From the NCBI RefSeq assembly GCF_042652645.1, contig NZ_JBHSGU010000002.1:434001-498000 (forward strand): 64,000 nucleotides of DNA, in the 5' to 3' direction. The position numbers were made by a program, and so were the translations under genes. Shown in pieces: positions 25,834-35,088 of the stretch; the first letter of the stretch is position 1, and the number at the start of each line of letters is the position of its first letter. A model generated the notes under the pieces. It was not told where the DNA came from. It saw only the letters and a program-made list of their open reading frames with translations, and did no database searches. Source of the stretch: Glaciecola siphonariae. Lineage in GTDB: Bacteria > Pseudomonadota > Gammaproteobacteria > Enterobacterales > Alteromonadaceae.

Positions 25834-28728
25834 TTACAACACAATATTGGGGCGAGTCCCGAAGCCCGCGCCATACACAATTGCATTTAACAGCAGGCGA
25901 TTCGTCCCACGTGCCGCTCCTCTAAAGTTAGGCTGGCCTGAAAACATAATCAATTGACCTTTGCCAATAGACTCACGAGTTAAGTAGCTAGAGTTGGCAA
26001 TGCGCTGTGCGGCTTCCGGCCAAATCAAACCACTCATGCGCACGTGTAAGTCTTTGCCGTTTGGCAAAGAATACCAGCCCAGTGCAGATTCATACTCAGT
26101 GTCTTTATTTTCAGTATATACACCCATAGACACAACCGATTCTGCCTCTTGGGGAGCGACTAAAACGGCTTGGTCCATGTACAGCACGGGCAACTGCTCG
26201 TTCACGCCAAAACTTAACCAATGCTCTTGGTCAACATGCCCCACAGCCATTGCGCCTGCAGGCATAAACAGTTTTTGCCATTCGTTGCGCTGTTTAAGCA
26301 CATCAGCTTTTAGTGCTTCGGCTTTATCGTCCCATGGATAAGTCACAGAGGCATTAAGTACAGATGAGTTTAAGCCAGGACTCACTTCATATTCACTTTG
26401 CGCAAGCAGTCGCCGTTGAAGCGCAATATCAAACGGTTTTGGATCATCAAATATATCGTCAACTACTTTTACCGCACCGAAGTCTTTCATTTTACTTACG
26501 ATGGCGCTTGCGTTGTCATGCGTAATTAGCGTTCCGCCTTGCTTAACCCACTGTGCCAAGGCCGCTAGGTTTGCGTCACTCATGCGCCAGCGCTGCGGCA
26601 ATATGATGGTGTTGTATCTACGCAGGTCAGTCATAGCTAGGGCATTAGAATCGAGGTGGCTATGGCGAATGCCTAAATTAGTATCTATGCTCCACCATAC
26701 GGTGCCTACATCGTTGCTGCGGGTACCTGCTTGTGACGCAATCGCTATTTGAGGCTGTCGCAACAATACAAAATGCTCACCACCCCAGTCGGGCAATTCA
26801 CCCTTACCATATCCGCTTGATGTACTTAATACCTCTACATTTAGGTCGTCGGCGGTTTGTTTGATGACTTGGGTTAACTGAGCATTTTTCAGATTGTCGG
26901 TAATGGTAACTGCTACCGAGCCTCTGTTGAGCACTACATCATTAAACTGCGCGGCTTTGTCGATAACACGAACATTGACTCCTTGCTCCATCAATCGTGC
27001 TGCAAAAGCAACAGATGCATCGTCAGCACCGTCAACAAACCAAGCGATGGCGTTTGCATCAATTTGGTTACTGATTTTTTCAGGTGGTGTGTAAGCCGTA
27101 AGGTGTTTAGTCAGCTCGTCTTGCACGGTCAAGGCTTCTAAGCCATACATCATGGTGAGGTTCCAAGCCGATGTATCGTACATAATGGATTCGCCTTTCT
27201 TCAGCACTCGCTTCCGCTCGGCTTGCAATACCTCAGGCTTTAAGGCTGAATCAAACTCCATGATTGCTGCAAGCAATCTTGCTTCTGGTTGGCGGGCATT
27301 GATCACCAAGCTGCCTGCAGGCACCTCAATGTCGTCTTTTTCAAGGCCCAAATGATTCGTGGCGTTGTCGACGCTAAAGGCTTTATCTACCCGTTTAATC
27401 TCAATATCTTGCGCAAGGAGTTTCTCGGCAAGTAAATGCGTTCGGCTGTGATTATCGTTAGCTAACACTATGTACGATTTATCGGCGTAAGGACTCTTAC
27501 TGGATACCACCAGCTTGCGGTCTTGCCAATAATCCTGATACATCTGATCGGAATATTTATCCAGCGATTGCAGATTAGCAAGCGTGCTCACATATTGATG
27601 ATGCACCGACTCTTTGTAGGTTTGTATTGTGCCTTCTGGGCGTTTAACACCATCTTCAGCCATACGAGACTGCTCATACAGAATGTGCATGCTGCCTCTG
27701 TATTCTGCATAATTTGAGTACCCCGGATACCAGTTTTCAAACCATTCACCGGTGTAGTAGCGCCATCCTTTCTCATCAAACGCCGCGCCTTGGTCTTCAG
27801 AGAAAGTCACGGCCCACTTTTGCACACTCGGTGCAATATTAAAATTTAGCGGCTGACGAGGCGGCCCCATCAAATAAGTGTCTTGCGGGCCCATTTCGTG
27901 ACCATCAATCATTAGCTGTGGTCGCCATTTATTGATAAGTGCAACGCGGCCCTTGGTTTCAGGCTGTGTGAGGTAGAAAAAGTCGCGGTTTAAATCAAAT
28001 AAATAATGATTGGTGCGTCCATAAGGCCAATCACCACGATGTAGCAGAGACTGGTCGTCGACGTTTGGCGCTGCGCCGCGATACTGCTCTAAAGACTTGG
28101 CAAACCTTGCACGCCCGTCGGGATTCATGACCGGATCGATGACCACTACCATATCGTCAAGCAGTTCACTTGTTGCCGAATCGGTGCTCGCGGCTAGGTG
28201 ATATATGGCCGCTAGGGCAGCATCAGCCCCAGAGGTTTCATTGCCATGAATTGAATATGCCATCCAAGCGACAGCGGGCAGGCGCTCAATAATGGCCTTT
28301 GCTTGTGCATCGTTAGTTTTGCGTGGGTATGACAAGGCGTCTAAATCTTGTTTAATGTCATCAAGTTTTGCGAGGTTTTCTGGACTTGATATAAAGACTG
28401 CAAAAAGCGGTCTGCCTTCATGGCTAGTCGCGTATTCAAGGACCTTAACGCGATCACTTTGTCCCTTCCAGGTATTAATGGCCTGCGTAATTTGTGCTGG
28501 GTCTGCAACGCGCTGACCTATCTCAAACCCAAGTAAGTCGTCAGGGTGAGTAACATCTTTAGTATAATTACCCTCTAAAATAGGAGCGCTATAGTCTAAA
28601 TCGGGATGATAGGTGGGCTTCATAACCAAGCTGGCGTGTGCCATTGTGCTTACTTGTGCTAAACACAGTGACGCACACACCGCCGCGCATCGTGTTGCAT
28701 GCGCGAGCTTTAAAAGTTTCTTCTGCAT
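25834..28728 (-). CDS. Secreted M14-family zinc carboxypeptidase
   Basis: A 964-residue exported enzyme. It has an N-terminal signal peptide ending near MAHA, then the M14 domain: zinc ligands in HGNETSG (His161, Glu164) and a later His in MIDGHEMGPQ (His277), with DPVMNPDGRARF between (substrate-carboxylate region). The second half (about residues 560-960) contains a glutamine-amidotransferase-like fold and ends with a beta-rich part, the arrangement seen in large M14 proteins of marine bacteria. It probably trims peptides in the periplasm or outside. The start ATG 28728 is preceded by a purine-rich site. It is convergent with the chemoreceptor; both lie between fldA and fur. Confidence 0.88.
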   Translation of the reverse strand: MQKKLLKLAHATRCAAVCASLCLAQVSTMAHASLVMKPTYHPDLDYSAPILEGNYTKDVTHPDDLLGFEIGQRVADPAQITQAINTWKGQSDRVKVLEYATSHEGRPLFAVFISSPENLAKLDDIKQDLDALSYPRKTNDAQAKAIIERLPAVAWMAYSIHGNETSGADAALAAIYHLAASTDSATSELLDDMVVVIDPVMNPDGRARFAKSLEQYRGAAPNVDDQSLLHRGDWPYGRTNHYLFDLNRDFFYLTQPETKGRVALINKWRPQLMIDGHEMGPQDTYLMGPPRQPLNFNIAPSVQKWAVTFSEDQGAAFDEKGWRYYTGEWFENWYPGYSNYAEYRGSMHILYEQSRMAEDGVKRPEGTIQTYKESVHHQYVSTLANLQSLDKYSDQMYQDYWQDRKLVVSSKSPYADKSYIVLANDNHSRTHLLAEKLLAQDIEIKRVDKAFSVDNATNHLGLEKDDIEVPAGSLVINARQPEARLLAAIMEFDSALKPEVLQAERKRVLKKGESIMYDTSAWNLTMMYGLEALTVQDELTKHLTAYTPPEKISNQIDANAIAWFVDGADDASVAFAARLMEQGVNVRVIDKAAQFNDVVLNRGSVAVTITDNLKNAQLTQVIKQTADDLNVEVLSTSSGYGKGELPDWGGEHFVLLRQPQIAIASQAGTRSNDVGTVWWSIDTNLGIRHSHLDSNALAMTDLRRYNTIILPQRWRMSDANLAALAQWVKQGGTLITHDNASAIVSKMKDFGAVKVVDDIFDDPKPFDIALQRRLLAQSEYEVSPGLNSSVLNASVTYPWDDKAEALKADVLKQRNEWQKLFMPAGAMAVGHVDQEHWLSFGVNEQLPVLYMDQAVLVAPQEAESVVSMGVYTENKDTEYESALGWYSLPNGKDLHVRMSGLIWPEAAQRIANSSYLTRESIGKGQLIMFSGQPNFRGAARGTNRLLLNAIVYGAGFGTRPNIVL

Positions 28729-29084
28729 GGGTAGGTTCCTTCGCTTTTTATTTATTGTTGTAAGCGAGCTGCTGCATACAATAGCAGTGTTCGCTTATGG
28801 CGAGTGCAACTGTCAAAACAAAGATTAGCACTAAAGTCTAAAAGTGTTCAACGACTTGGAAATGCTAGCTCCCTTCTTTGAGGGCTAAAAGACTTGTAGG
28901 CTAAAACAAAAGAGAAGCCGAAGAGTCAAGTGAGGCTTTATATTTTTTTGGACAGATGATGTTTGGGAAAACTACCGTAATCAGGCTTGTGTGTATCAGA
29001 CTTGCCATGACGCAGACTGCTGTGAAACTCATAAAAAGGCGCGGTTTTTGAGTGTATATTTGCGCGCCTTTGCATTACTAGGAT
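28729..29084. other. 356-bp spacer between the M14 peptidase and flavodoxin genes
   Basis: No gene seen. It should hold the promoter of the peptidase (near 28740-28850) and it contains the fldA terminator at 29035-29071. Other weak hairpins (for example around 28868-28890) have no clear role. Confidence 0.6.
29035..29071 (-). terminator. Rho-independent terminator of fldA
   Basis: Arms AAAGGCGCG (29035-29043) and CGCGCCTTT (29063-29071), nine bp, loop 19 bases. On the minus strand the stem is followed by five Ts. It lies 14 bp past the fldA stop. Confidence 0.75.
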
Positions 29085-29609
29085 TTATTCAAGTTCAGCG
29101 AGGCACATTTCTTCTTTGATTTGGGCGCACCACGCTTTAACGCGCTCTTCGGTAAGCTCTGGCTGACGGTCTTCGTCGATGCCTAGGCCTACAAAGTGAT
29201 CATCGTCGGCCATGCCTTTAGAGGCTTCAAATTCATAGCCTTCAGTTGGCCAGCGACCAATTAAAATGGCACCTTTAGGCTCCACGATGTCTCGAATCAT
29301 GCCCATGGCGTCTAAAAAGTATTCTGCATAGTCCTCTTGGTCTCCACAGCCAAAAATAGCGACCAACTTATCTTGAAAATCTATTTCTTCCAATTCAGGG
29401 AAAAAGTCGTCCCAGTCGCACTGAGCTTCGCCATAGTACCAAGTTGGGATGCCAAACAATAATAAATCGAATTCGGCAATTTCTTCTTTGCTGCTCTTCG
29501 CAATATCTTTTACATCTATTAAATGCTTGCCCAATTCTTTTTGGATCATCTTTGCAATGTGTTCGGTGTTGCCTGTGTCGCTACCGAAAAAAAGACCTAC
29601 ACTTGCCAT
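29085..29609 (-). CDS. fldA: Flavodoxin, long-chain
   Basis: A 174-residue flavodoxin with the FMN phosphate loop SDTGNTEH (residues 10-17), the Trp-bearing 50s loop GIPTWYYGEAQCDWDD, and the 90s loop GCGDQEDYAEYFLDAMG. The extra segment of long-chain flavodoxins is present. It is a one-electron carrier replacing ferredoxin in low iron and serving biotin, methionine and isoprenoid synthesis. It is co-directional with the DUF2788 gene 28 bp upstream. In related genomes this block adjoins fur. Confidence 0.95.
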   Translation of the reverse strand: MASVGLFFGSDTGNTEHIAKMIQKELGKHLIDVKDIAKSSKEEIAEFDLLLFGIPTWYYGEAQCDWDDFFPELEEIDFQDKLVAIFGCGDQEDYAEYFLDAMGMIRDIVEPKGAILIGRWPTEGYEFEASKGMADDDHFVGLGIDEDRQPELTEERVKAWCAQIKEEMCLAELE

Positions 29610-29637
29610 TTATACATCTCTCCCAATCAGTTTAGTA

Positions 29638-29856
29638 TCAGATACCTTGCGCCATCCAAAAAATTTCAATTATGCCTTTCATGACAAATCCCAGAGCGCC
29701 CAGCCCTAACACGCCGTATACAACAAAACGGCCGGCCTTTGGCACGTCATTTTTTTTCAATACATCGTGCACCGCAAAAAACATGAGGGCAAACAACACC
29801 ACTAGTGCCATATTAAGTGCAGCAGACTCTAGCGTTTGAAACATCTCTGGCGTCAT
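29638..29856 (-). CDS. DUF2788-type small membrane protein
   Basis: A 72-residue protein with two hydrophobic helices (about 15-32 and 45-65) separated by a charged loop HDVLKKNDVPKAGR. It matches my memory of the DUF2788 family, found next to fldA in marine gammaproteobacteria. Function unknown. It is 28 bp upstream of fldA on the same strand and probably co-transcribed. Confidence 0.82.
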   Translation of the reverse strand: MTPEMFQTLESAALNMALVVLFALMFFAVHDVLKKNDVPKAGRFVVYGVLGLGALGFVMKGIIEIFWMAQGI

Positions 29857-30029
29857 GTAAATACCTGCTTCGCAACCGGTTATATATTAAAAATTCGCGA
29901 CCGATGCCGCAGCCAAAAGCAAACTAGCTTTCGTTGCGATTTCTAAGGCGAATTAACTGCACGGATATTAGCACAAATTATTTTGAAAATTGAACGAAAC
30001 AGGCATAAATAGGGCTGAAAGTGTTCACT

Positions 30030-30890
30030 TTACTCACCACGTAAAAACTTTGTAATTAAGGCGTTAACGACTTGTGGTTTTTGCGCATGAAGCCAATGCC
30101 CAGCCTGCACAATTTTAGCACTGGCATTTGGGAACTGTTCAACAATAGTAGCTTGATGCTTTGGCAAGATATAGTCTGACTCAGCGCCTTTAATAAAAAG
30201 GGTAGGGCCGGCGTAACATAGTCCCGTCAAAGGCCACGCACTCAGCAGTGCGTAGTCTCGTACAATTAGCGGTAAATTAAATCGCCATTGCCACTGTCCA
30301 TTTGCATCTTGAAATAAACTCTTTAACAAAAACGCCTGCGTGCCTGGGTCCTGAACGTATTCGGCTAACTGCGTTTTTGCCTCGCTGCGTGAACTTATCA
30401 GTGAGAGGTCGACATTATTTAGTCCATTAAATACATTATGGTGGCGTGCAGAATACTCAATAGGCGCAATGTCCATAATCACTAGTTTTGATATGAGTTC
30501 AGCGGCATGCTTTGCCACCAGCATGGAAACCTTCCCGCCTAAAGAGTGGCCCACTAATACATAGCTTGCAATTTGCAAAGGAGCCGCAAGCTCTCGTAGA
30601 AGCTGAGTGATATGACTCGCGCAGTCATCAAAACTGAATAGCTCAGTTCTAAGTGACTTTCCATGGTTAGGTAAATCAATGCTAATAACGATACGTTCAT
30701 GTTCAAAAGCCCGGCGAATCACCGATAAATTATCCGAATTACCGAACAAACCATGGATGAGTACAAGGGCAGGCAAAGAGCTACCTACCGTATCATTAGC
30801 GCTTTGCAGCGTCGGCCCATGTACTTGATAAAACAGACCTTGCGCCGAGGTACCATCGCTCGGGACGCTTATAGTATGCATATTGGTCAT
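30030..30890 (-). CDS. ybfF: Alpha/beta hydrolase, YbfF type esterase
   Basis: A 286-residue alpha/beta hydrolase: oxyanion HGLFGNSDN, nucleophile elbow GHSLGGK (Ser about 116), acid/base region LFIKGAESDYI and GHWLHAQKP at the C-terminus. These blocks match YbfF, an esterase with activity on palmitoyl-CoA and malonyl-CoA type substrates. TAGG lies six bases before ATG 30890. It starts seven bases after the ETF-QO stop, so the two are very likely co-transcribed. Confidence 0.88.
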   Translation of the reverse strand: MTNMHTISVPSDGTSAQGLFYQVHGPTLQSANDTVGSSLPALVLIHGLFGNSDNLSVIRRAFEHERIVISIDLPNHGKSLRTELFSFDDCASHITQLLRELAAPLQIASYVLVGHSLGGKVSMLVAKHAAELISKLVIMDIAPIEYSARHHNVFNGLNNVDLSLISSRSEAKTQLAEYVQDPGTQAFLLKSLFQDANGQWQWRFNLPLIVRDYALLSAWPLTGLCYAGPTLFIKGAESDYILPKHQATIVEQFPNASAKIVQAGHWLHAQKPQVVNALITKFLRGE

Positions 30891-30897
30891 TTACGGC

Positions 30898-32541
30898 CTA
30901 CATATTTGGATAATTTGGCCCGCCACCACCTTCTGGCACAACCCATACAATGTTTTGAGACGGGTCTTTGATATCACAGGTTTTGCAGTGCACGCAGTTT
31001 TGCGCGTTTATTTGAAATCTTTTGTCACCTTGGTCAGTGTCGACGACCTCATATACACCGGCAGGGCAGTAACGTTGCGCTGGCTCATGATACTTTGGCA
31101 AATTTACCTGAATCGGAATGCTTGGGTCTTTCAACTTAAGATGACACGGCTGGTCTTCTTCATGATTGGTATTTGACAAATACACCGACGACAGCTTATC
31201 AAAGCTCAACACGCCATCGGGTTTAGCATAATCAATTGCGGGCATGTCGCTGGCGGCTTTCAATGTTGCATAGTCGGGTGTGGAGTCGGTAATAGTAAAA
31301 GGTAGCTTTCCTGCAAAAAAGTTTTGGTCGAGCGTATTGTATGCGCCGCCAAAAAAATTTCCAAACTTATGGATCGCAGAACCAAAATTTCGTGAGCGAT
31401 ACAGTTCGTCGTAAAGCCAAGAGGCCTTGAAGCGCTCTGTGTACTCAACAGGGTCTTTTATTTCATCGCTTTGACTGAGTCCGAATAGGGCTTCGGCCGC
31501 TAATATGCCCGACTTCATCGCGGTATGATTACCTTTGATTTTTGCAAAGTTAAGCGTGCCCGCATTACAGCCGACCATCAGACCGCCGGGGAAGGTCATT
31601 TTCGGTAAAGACTGAAATCCACCCTTAGCAATCGCTCGAGCGCCATAACTTACACGCGTGCCGCCTTTTAGGGTATTGGCAATTACCGGATGATGCTTTA
31701 AACGCTGAAATTCATCAAAGGGTGATAGGTGAGGGTTATCGTAATTAAGGTCAACAATCAGCCCCACGAATACTTGGTTGTTTTCAGCGTGATACAAGTA
31801 GCTTCCACCCGTCGCTTTTTCAAGCGGCCAACCCGCGGTATGCACTACCAGTCCCTGTTGATGTTGCTCGGCGGGGATGTCCCAAATTTCTTTAAAGCCT
31901 ATGGCGTAGTGTTGAGGCGAACTGTCTTTGTCTAAATCAAATTTTGCGATGAGTTCTTTGCCTAAATGGCCTCTACAACCCTCAGCAAATACGGTGTACT
32001 TGCCTTTGAGTAACATGCCAGGTACGTAACCATCTTTTTCACCACCGTCTGCAGATAGCCCTAAACTGCCGGTGATAATGCCTGCGACATTGCCGTTTTC
32101 ATCGTAATGAATTTCACTGCCGGTAAAACCTGGATACACTTCAACGCCTAAATTTTCGGCTTGTTCACCTAACCAGCGACACATATTGGCCATACTCAGT
32201 ATGTAGTTACCGTCGTTATGCATTGTTTTTGGCGTGATAAAATTCGGAAGCTTGGTCGCTTTAGTGTCGCTGTTGAGCAAATAAATGTCGTCTGATGTTA
32301 CCTCTGTGCCCATTGGTGCACCGAGTTCTTTATAATTTGGGAAAAGTTCTTCAAGTGCACGAGGCTCAAATACTGCACCCGATAGAATGTGTGCGCCGAG
32401 CTCAGACCCCTTTTCAAGCACGCAAACGTTAAGCTCTTTGCCTTTTTCATTGGCTAATTGCTTGAGTTTTATCGCTGTAGATAAGCCGGAAGGACCTGCG
32501 CCTACAATTACGACATCAAACTCCATTACTTCTCGTTCCAT
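30898..32541 (-). CDS. etfD: Electron-transfer flavoprotein:ubiquinone oxidoreductase
   Basis: A 547-residue membrane-bound enzyme. FAD site VVIVGAGPSGLSTAIKL near residue 10; central domain with GCNAGTLNFAKIKGNHTA; C-terminal ferredoxin domain with cysteines in YCPAGVYEV and NCVHCKTCDIKDP for the [4Fe-4S] cluster. It passes electrons from ETF to ubiquinone, linking acyl-CoA and branched-chain amino acid dehydrogenases to respiration. ATG 32541 is chosen because GGAG is six bases upstream; ATG 32547 and TTG 32553 lie too close to that site. It is divergent from etfBA across a 680-bp control region with palindromes. Confidence 0.94.
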   Translation of the reverse strand: MEREVMEFDVVIVGAGPSGLSTAIKLKQLANEKGKELNVCVLEKGSELGAHILSGAVFEPRALEELFPNYKELGAPMGTEVTSDDIYLLNSDTKATKLPNFITPKTMHNDGNYILSMANMCRWLGEQAENLGVEVYPGFTGSEIHYDENGNVAGIITGSLGLSADGGEKDGYVPGMLLKGKYTVFAEGCRGHLGKELIAKFDLDKDSSPQHYAIGFKEIWDIPAEQHQQGLVVHTAGWPLEKATGGSYLYHAENNQVFVGLIVDLNYDNPHLSPFDEFQRLKHHPVIANTLKGGTRVSYGARAIAKGGFQSLPKMTFPGGLMVGCNAGTLNFAKIKGNHTAMKSGILAAEALFGLSQSDEIKDPVEYTERFKASWLYDELYRSRNFGSAIHKFGNFFGGAYNTLDQNFFAGKLPFTITDSTPDYATLKAASDMPAIDYAKPDGVLSFDKLSSVYLSNTNHEEDQPCHLKLKDPSIPIQVNLPKYHEPAQRYCPAGVYEVVDTDQGDKRFQINAQNCVHCKTCDIKDPSQNIVWVVPEGGGGPNYPNM

Positions 32542-32657
32542 TGCCATCTCCAAATATTCGCTCGCGTTAAATCGTTGTGTGAGTCTGCGTGAAGGGCACC
32601 TTTATTTCGTGGCGCAACGTCTAGCAGGCGCATGTAGTGGGTGAAAGGTAATGCAGC

Positions 32658-32673
32658 TTGACGTTAACGTCAA
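32658..32673. promoter_or_regulatory. LiuR-like operator near etfD
   Basis: TTGACGTTAACGTCAA is a perfect 16-bp palindrome 117 bp upstream of the etfD start. It resembles the motif I remember for LiuR (MerR family, branched-chain amino acid catabolism) in Alteromonadales. Confidence 0.6.
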
Positions 32674-32678
32674 CCGTT

Positions 32679-32694
32679 GAAACGATTGCGTTTC
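32679..32694. promoter_or_regulatory. PsrA-like operator near etfD
   Basis: GAAACGATTGCGTTTC has perfect 6-bp arms around ATTG. It agrees with the GAAAC-N4-GTTTC form described for the TetR-family fatty-acid regulator PsrA. It lies five bases from the LiuR-like site. Confidence 0.55.
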
Positions 32695-33147
32695 GTGATC
32701 AGGCGCTGTTACCGCGTAAACTCATCGTTAAAGTTTTTGTAAACGCATGAATTTACTTTCCATCTACCCCTAACTATGAGCGAATAGCGAAAGTTATCAA
32801 CTTATTAATATTTGTGTGGCCAGATAAGTCCGATTAATAACTAACGCGTATTAACAAACATGGCAGCGCCTATATTTGTGCGCATACATTGTTTGGCACA
32901 TAGTTGCATCTTATGTCTTTGATAATGGATATCTTAGACTGGCGATATCTCTTGTTAGGGACATCTTTAATTGGGGGCATCCTTGTTTACGAAGAACAAA
33001 GAAGCTTCAGATAGACCGAATGTCATGGCTCTTTTTGTATTTTGCGGGGCGAGCATAGGTGAGTTGACAGCTTATAGAGGTGTATTCGTTAAACGAATAT
33101 TATTAAGTGTCAAAACATTGTAAAATCCAGACATTCGCTAGCGATAG

Positions 33148-33163
33148 TTGACGTTTACGTAAA
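33148..33163. promoter_or_regulatory. LiuR-like operator near etfB
   Basis: TTGACGTTTACGTAAA matches the etfD-side site at 14 of 16 bases, and GTTTACGTAAAC (33153-33164) within it is a perfect palindrome. It lies about 60 bp before the etfB start. Confidence 0.6.
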
Positions 33164-33221
33164 CTGCCGTAAAATTTTTAAGTATTCGAACATTTCTACT
33201 TACACGCCACTAGGGGTATAT

Positions 33222-33980
33222 ATGAAGGTATTAGTGCCGGTGAAACGCGCCATTGACTATAATGTCAAAGTGCGAGTGAAGCCTGATAATTCTGGGGTTG
33301 ACCTAAATAACGTGAAGATGGCGATTAATCCATTTTGTGAAATCGCGGTTGAAGAGGCCATACGGCTTAAAGAAAAAGGTGATGCCACCGAAATTGTTGT
33401 CGTATCCATCGGCGATAAGGCTTGCCAAGAACAAATCAGAACAGGCCTGGCCCTTGGGGCCGACCGTGGAATTCATATTGAAACAGACGCTGGGGTGAGC
33501 TTGGAGTCGCTTCAAGTCGCTAAGCTTCTGCAAAAAGTTGTTGAGGCCGAATCGCCCGATTTGGTGATTTTGGGCAAACAGGCCATCGACTCAGATAACA
33601 ATCAAACCGGGCAAATGCTCGCAGCACTTACCGGCATGCCGCAAGGCACATTCGCCTCAGAGGTGAAGGTAGTCGATGGGAAGCTCGTAGTAACCCGAGA
33701 AATTGACGGTGGTTTACAAACCGTTGAGTTAAGTTTGCCGGCAGTAGTCACAACCGATTTGCGTTTAAACGAACCGCGCTATGCCTCTTTGCCAAATATC
33801 ATGAAAGCAAAACGCAAGCCCATTGATGTTCAATCTGCAGCCGATTTAGGCGTAGATTTATCGTCAAACGTTAAAATACTTAAAGTAACGCCGCCGCCAC
33901 AACGGCAAGGTGGCATCAAAGTCGCGAGCGTTGAAGAGCTAGTAGAAAAGTTAAAAAATGAAGCGAAGGTGATCTCATGA
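33222..33980 (+). CDS. etfB: Electron transfer flavoprotein beta subunit
   Basis: A 252-residue EtfB: MKVLVPVKRAIDYN at the start, AINPFCEIAVEEAIRLKE, GKQAIDSDNNQTGQMLAAL and the adjacent recognition-loop type region MKAKRKPID. It binds AMP and, with EtfA, carries electrons from acyl-CoA and related dehydrogenases to ETF-QO. It overlaps etfA by four bases. AGGGG lies eight bases before the ATG. Confidence 0.96.
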   Translation: MKVLVPVKRAIDYNVKVRVKPDNSGVDLNNVKMAINPFCEIAVEEAIRLKEKGDATEIVVVSIGDKACQEQIRTGLALGADRGIHIETDAGVSLESLQVAKLLQKVVEAESPDLVILGKQAIDSDNNQTGQMLAALTGMPQGTFASEVKVVDGKLVVTREIDGGLQTVELSLPAVVTTDLRLNEPRYASLPNIMKAKRKPIDVQSAADLGVDLSSNVKILKVTPPPQRQGGIKVASVEELVEKLKNEAKVIS

Positions 33981-34903
33981 CAGTATTAGTATATGCAGAG
34001 CACGATAATGAAGTGCTTAAGCCTGAAACAAACAAGCTGGTCACTGCCGCCAAAGCCGTTGGTGCCGATATAACCGTACTCGTCGCTGGACAGCAGTGCG
34101 AAGCCGTTGCCGATGCTGCTGCTAAGCTTTCTGGTGTCAGTAAAGTTCTGCTGGCAAATAATGCGGTATATGGCCATCAACTGCCTGAAAATATCGCTGA
34201 GTTGGTGGTAGAACTGTCTAGCGGTTATACGCATATTTTTGCAGCGGCAACGACCACCGGCAAAAACTTTATGCCGCGCGTGGCGGCCTTATTAGGTGTC
34301 GCTCAAATTTCTGATGCCATTGCCGTGGAGTCTGCAGATACCTTTGTACGCCCTATTTATGCAGGAAATGCCATCGCGACCGTGCAAAGCAGTGATTCAG
34401 TGAAAGTCGTCACGGTGCGAGCATCCGCCTTTGATGCTGTAGCAGATGATGGTGATGCGGGTATTGAAGCGGTTGATATTGTTAAAACATCAGAGAAATC
34501 GGCTTATTTAAGCGCTGAACTCACCAAGTCTGAGCGTCCAGAGCTTACCGCAGCAAACGTGATTATTTCTGGTGGACGCGGTATGCAGAACGGCGATAAC
34601 TTTGCTTTATTAAATGGTATTGCAGATAAACTGGGTGCGGCCATCGGTGCATCGCGCGCGGCCGTTGACGCTGGGTTTGTACCCAATGATATGCAGGTAG
34701 GACAAACTGGCAAAATCGTTGCCCCAGACCTATACATTGCGGTCGGTATTTCGGGTGCCATTCAGCATTTGGCTGGCATGAAAGACTCCAAGGTCATTGT
34801 TGCCATTAATAAGGACGAAGAAGCACCGATATTCCAAGTGGCTGACTATGGTTTAGTCGGAGATTTGTTTGAGGTGTTGCCTCAGTTAGAGTCAACCCTC
34901 TAG
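33977..34903 (+). CDS. etfA: Electron transfer flavoprotein alpha subunit
   Basis: A 308-residue EtfA with the FAD-binding C-terminal domain: SGGRGMQNGDNF, GASRAAVDAGFVPNDMQVGQTGK and GISGAIQHLAGMKDSK. It forms the FAD-carrying half of the ETF heterodimer. The ATG overlaps the etfB stop by four bases (ATGA). A strong terminator follows at 34932-34961. Confidence 0.96.
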   Translation: MTVLVYAEHDNEVLKPETNKLVTAAKAVGADITVLVAGQQCEAVADAAAKLSGVSKVLLANNAVYGHQLPENIAELVVELSSGYTHIFAAATTTGKNFMPRVAALLGVAQISDAIAVESADTFVRPIYAGNAIATVQSSDSVKVVTVRASAFDAVADDGDAGIEAVDIVKTSEKSAYLSAELTKSERPELTAANVIISGGRGMQNGDNFALLNGIADKLGAAIGASRAAVDAGFVPNDMQVGQTGKIVAPDLYIAVGISGAIQHLAGMKDSKVIVAINKDEEAPIFQVADYGLVGDLFEVLPQLESTL

Positions 34904-34931
34904 CGCTTTTTACCAAAAAAGATTGATTCTA

Positions 34932-34961
34932 AAATACCAGCTAATACGCTGGTATTTTTTT
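34932..34961 (+). terminator. Rho-independent terminator of etfBA
   Basis: Arms AAATACCAGC (34932-34941) and GCTGGTATTT (34948-34957), ten bp, six-base loop, then more Ts. It lies 29 bp past etfA. Confidence 0.9.
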
Positions 34962-35088
34962 GCCTAAAAATAATTCAATTTTGTTTTAAAAAAACACTTG
35001 CGTAATTGCAAAATGCGACTATATTTCGCTCACTTTTTCGATGCCCACGCGCCTTGCTTAGGCATCACATTTTTACAAGGGTAAACAC

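Larger units (their letters stand above)
32542..33221. promoter_or_regulatory. 680-bp divergent control region of etfD and etfBA
   Basis: No convincing gene. The region contains two LiuR-like ACGT palindromes, one PsrA-like palindrome and a further 15-bp palindrome ATTCGTT-A-AACGAAT (33084-33098). One LiuR-like site lies near each promoter, so both ETF transcripts appear to share control. The middle part (32700-33080) shows nothing specific. Confidence 0.65.

Noticed and set aside
32876..33058. A 60-codon frame in the ETF control region
   Set aside because: No ribosome site, no recognisable motif, and it ends before the operator-like palindromes.
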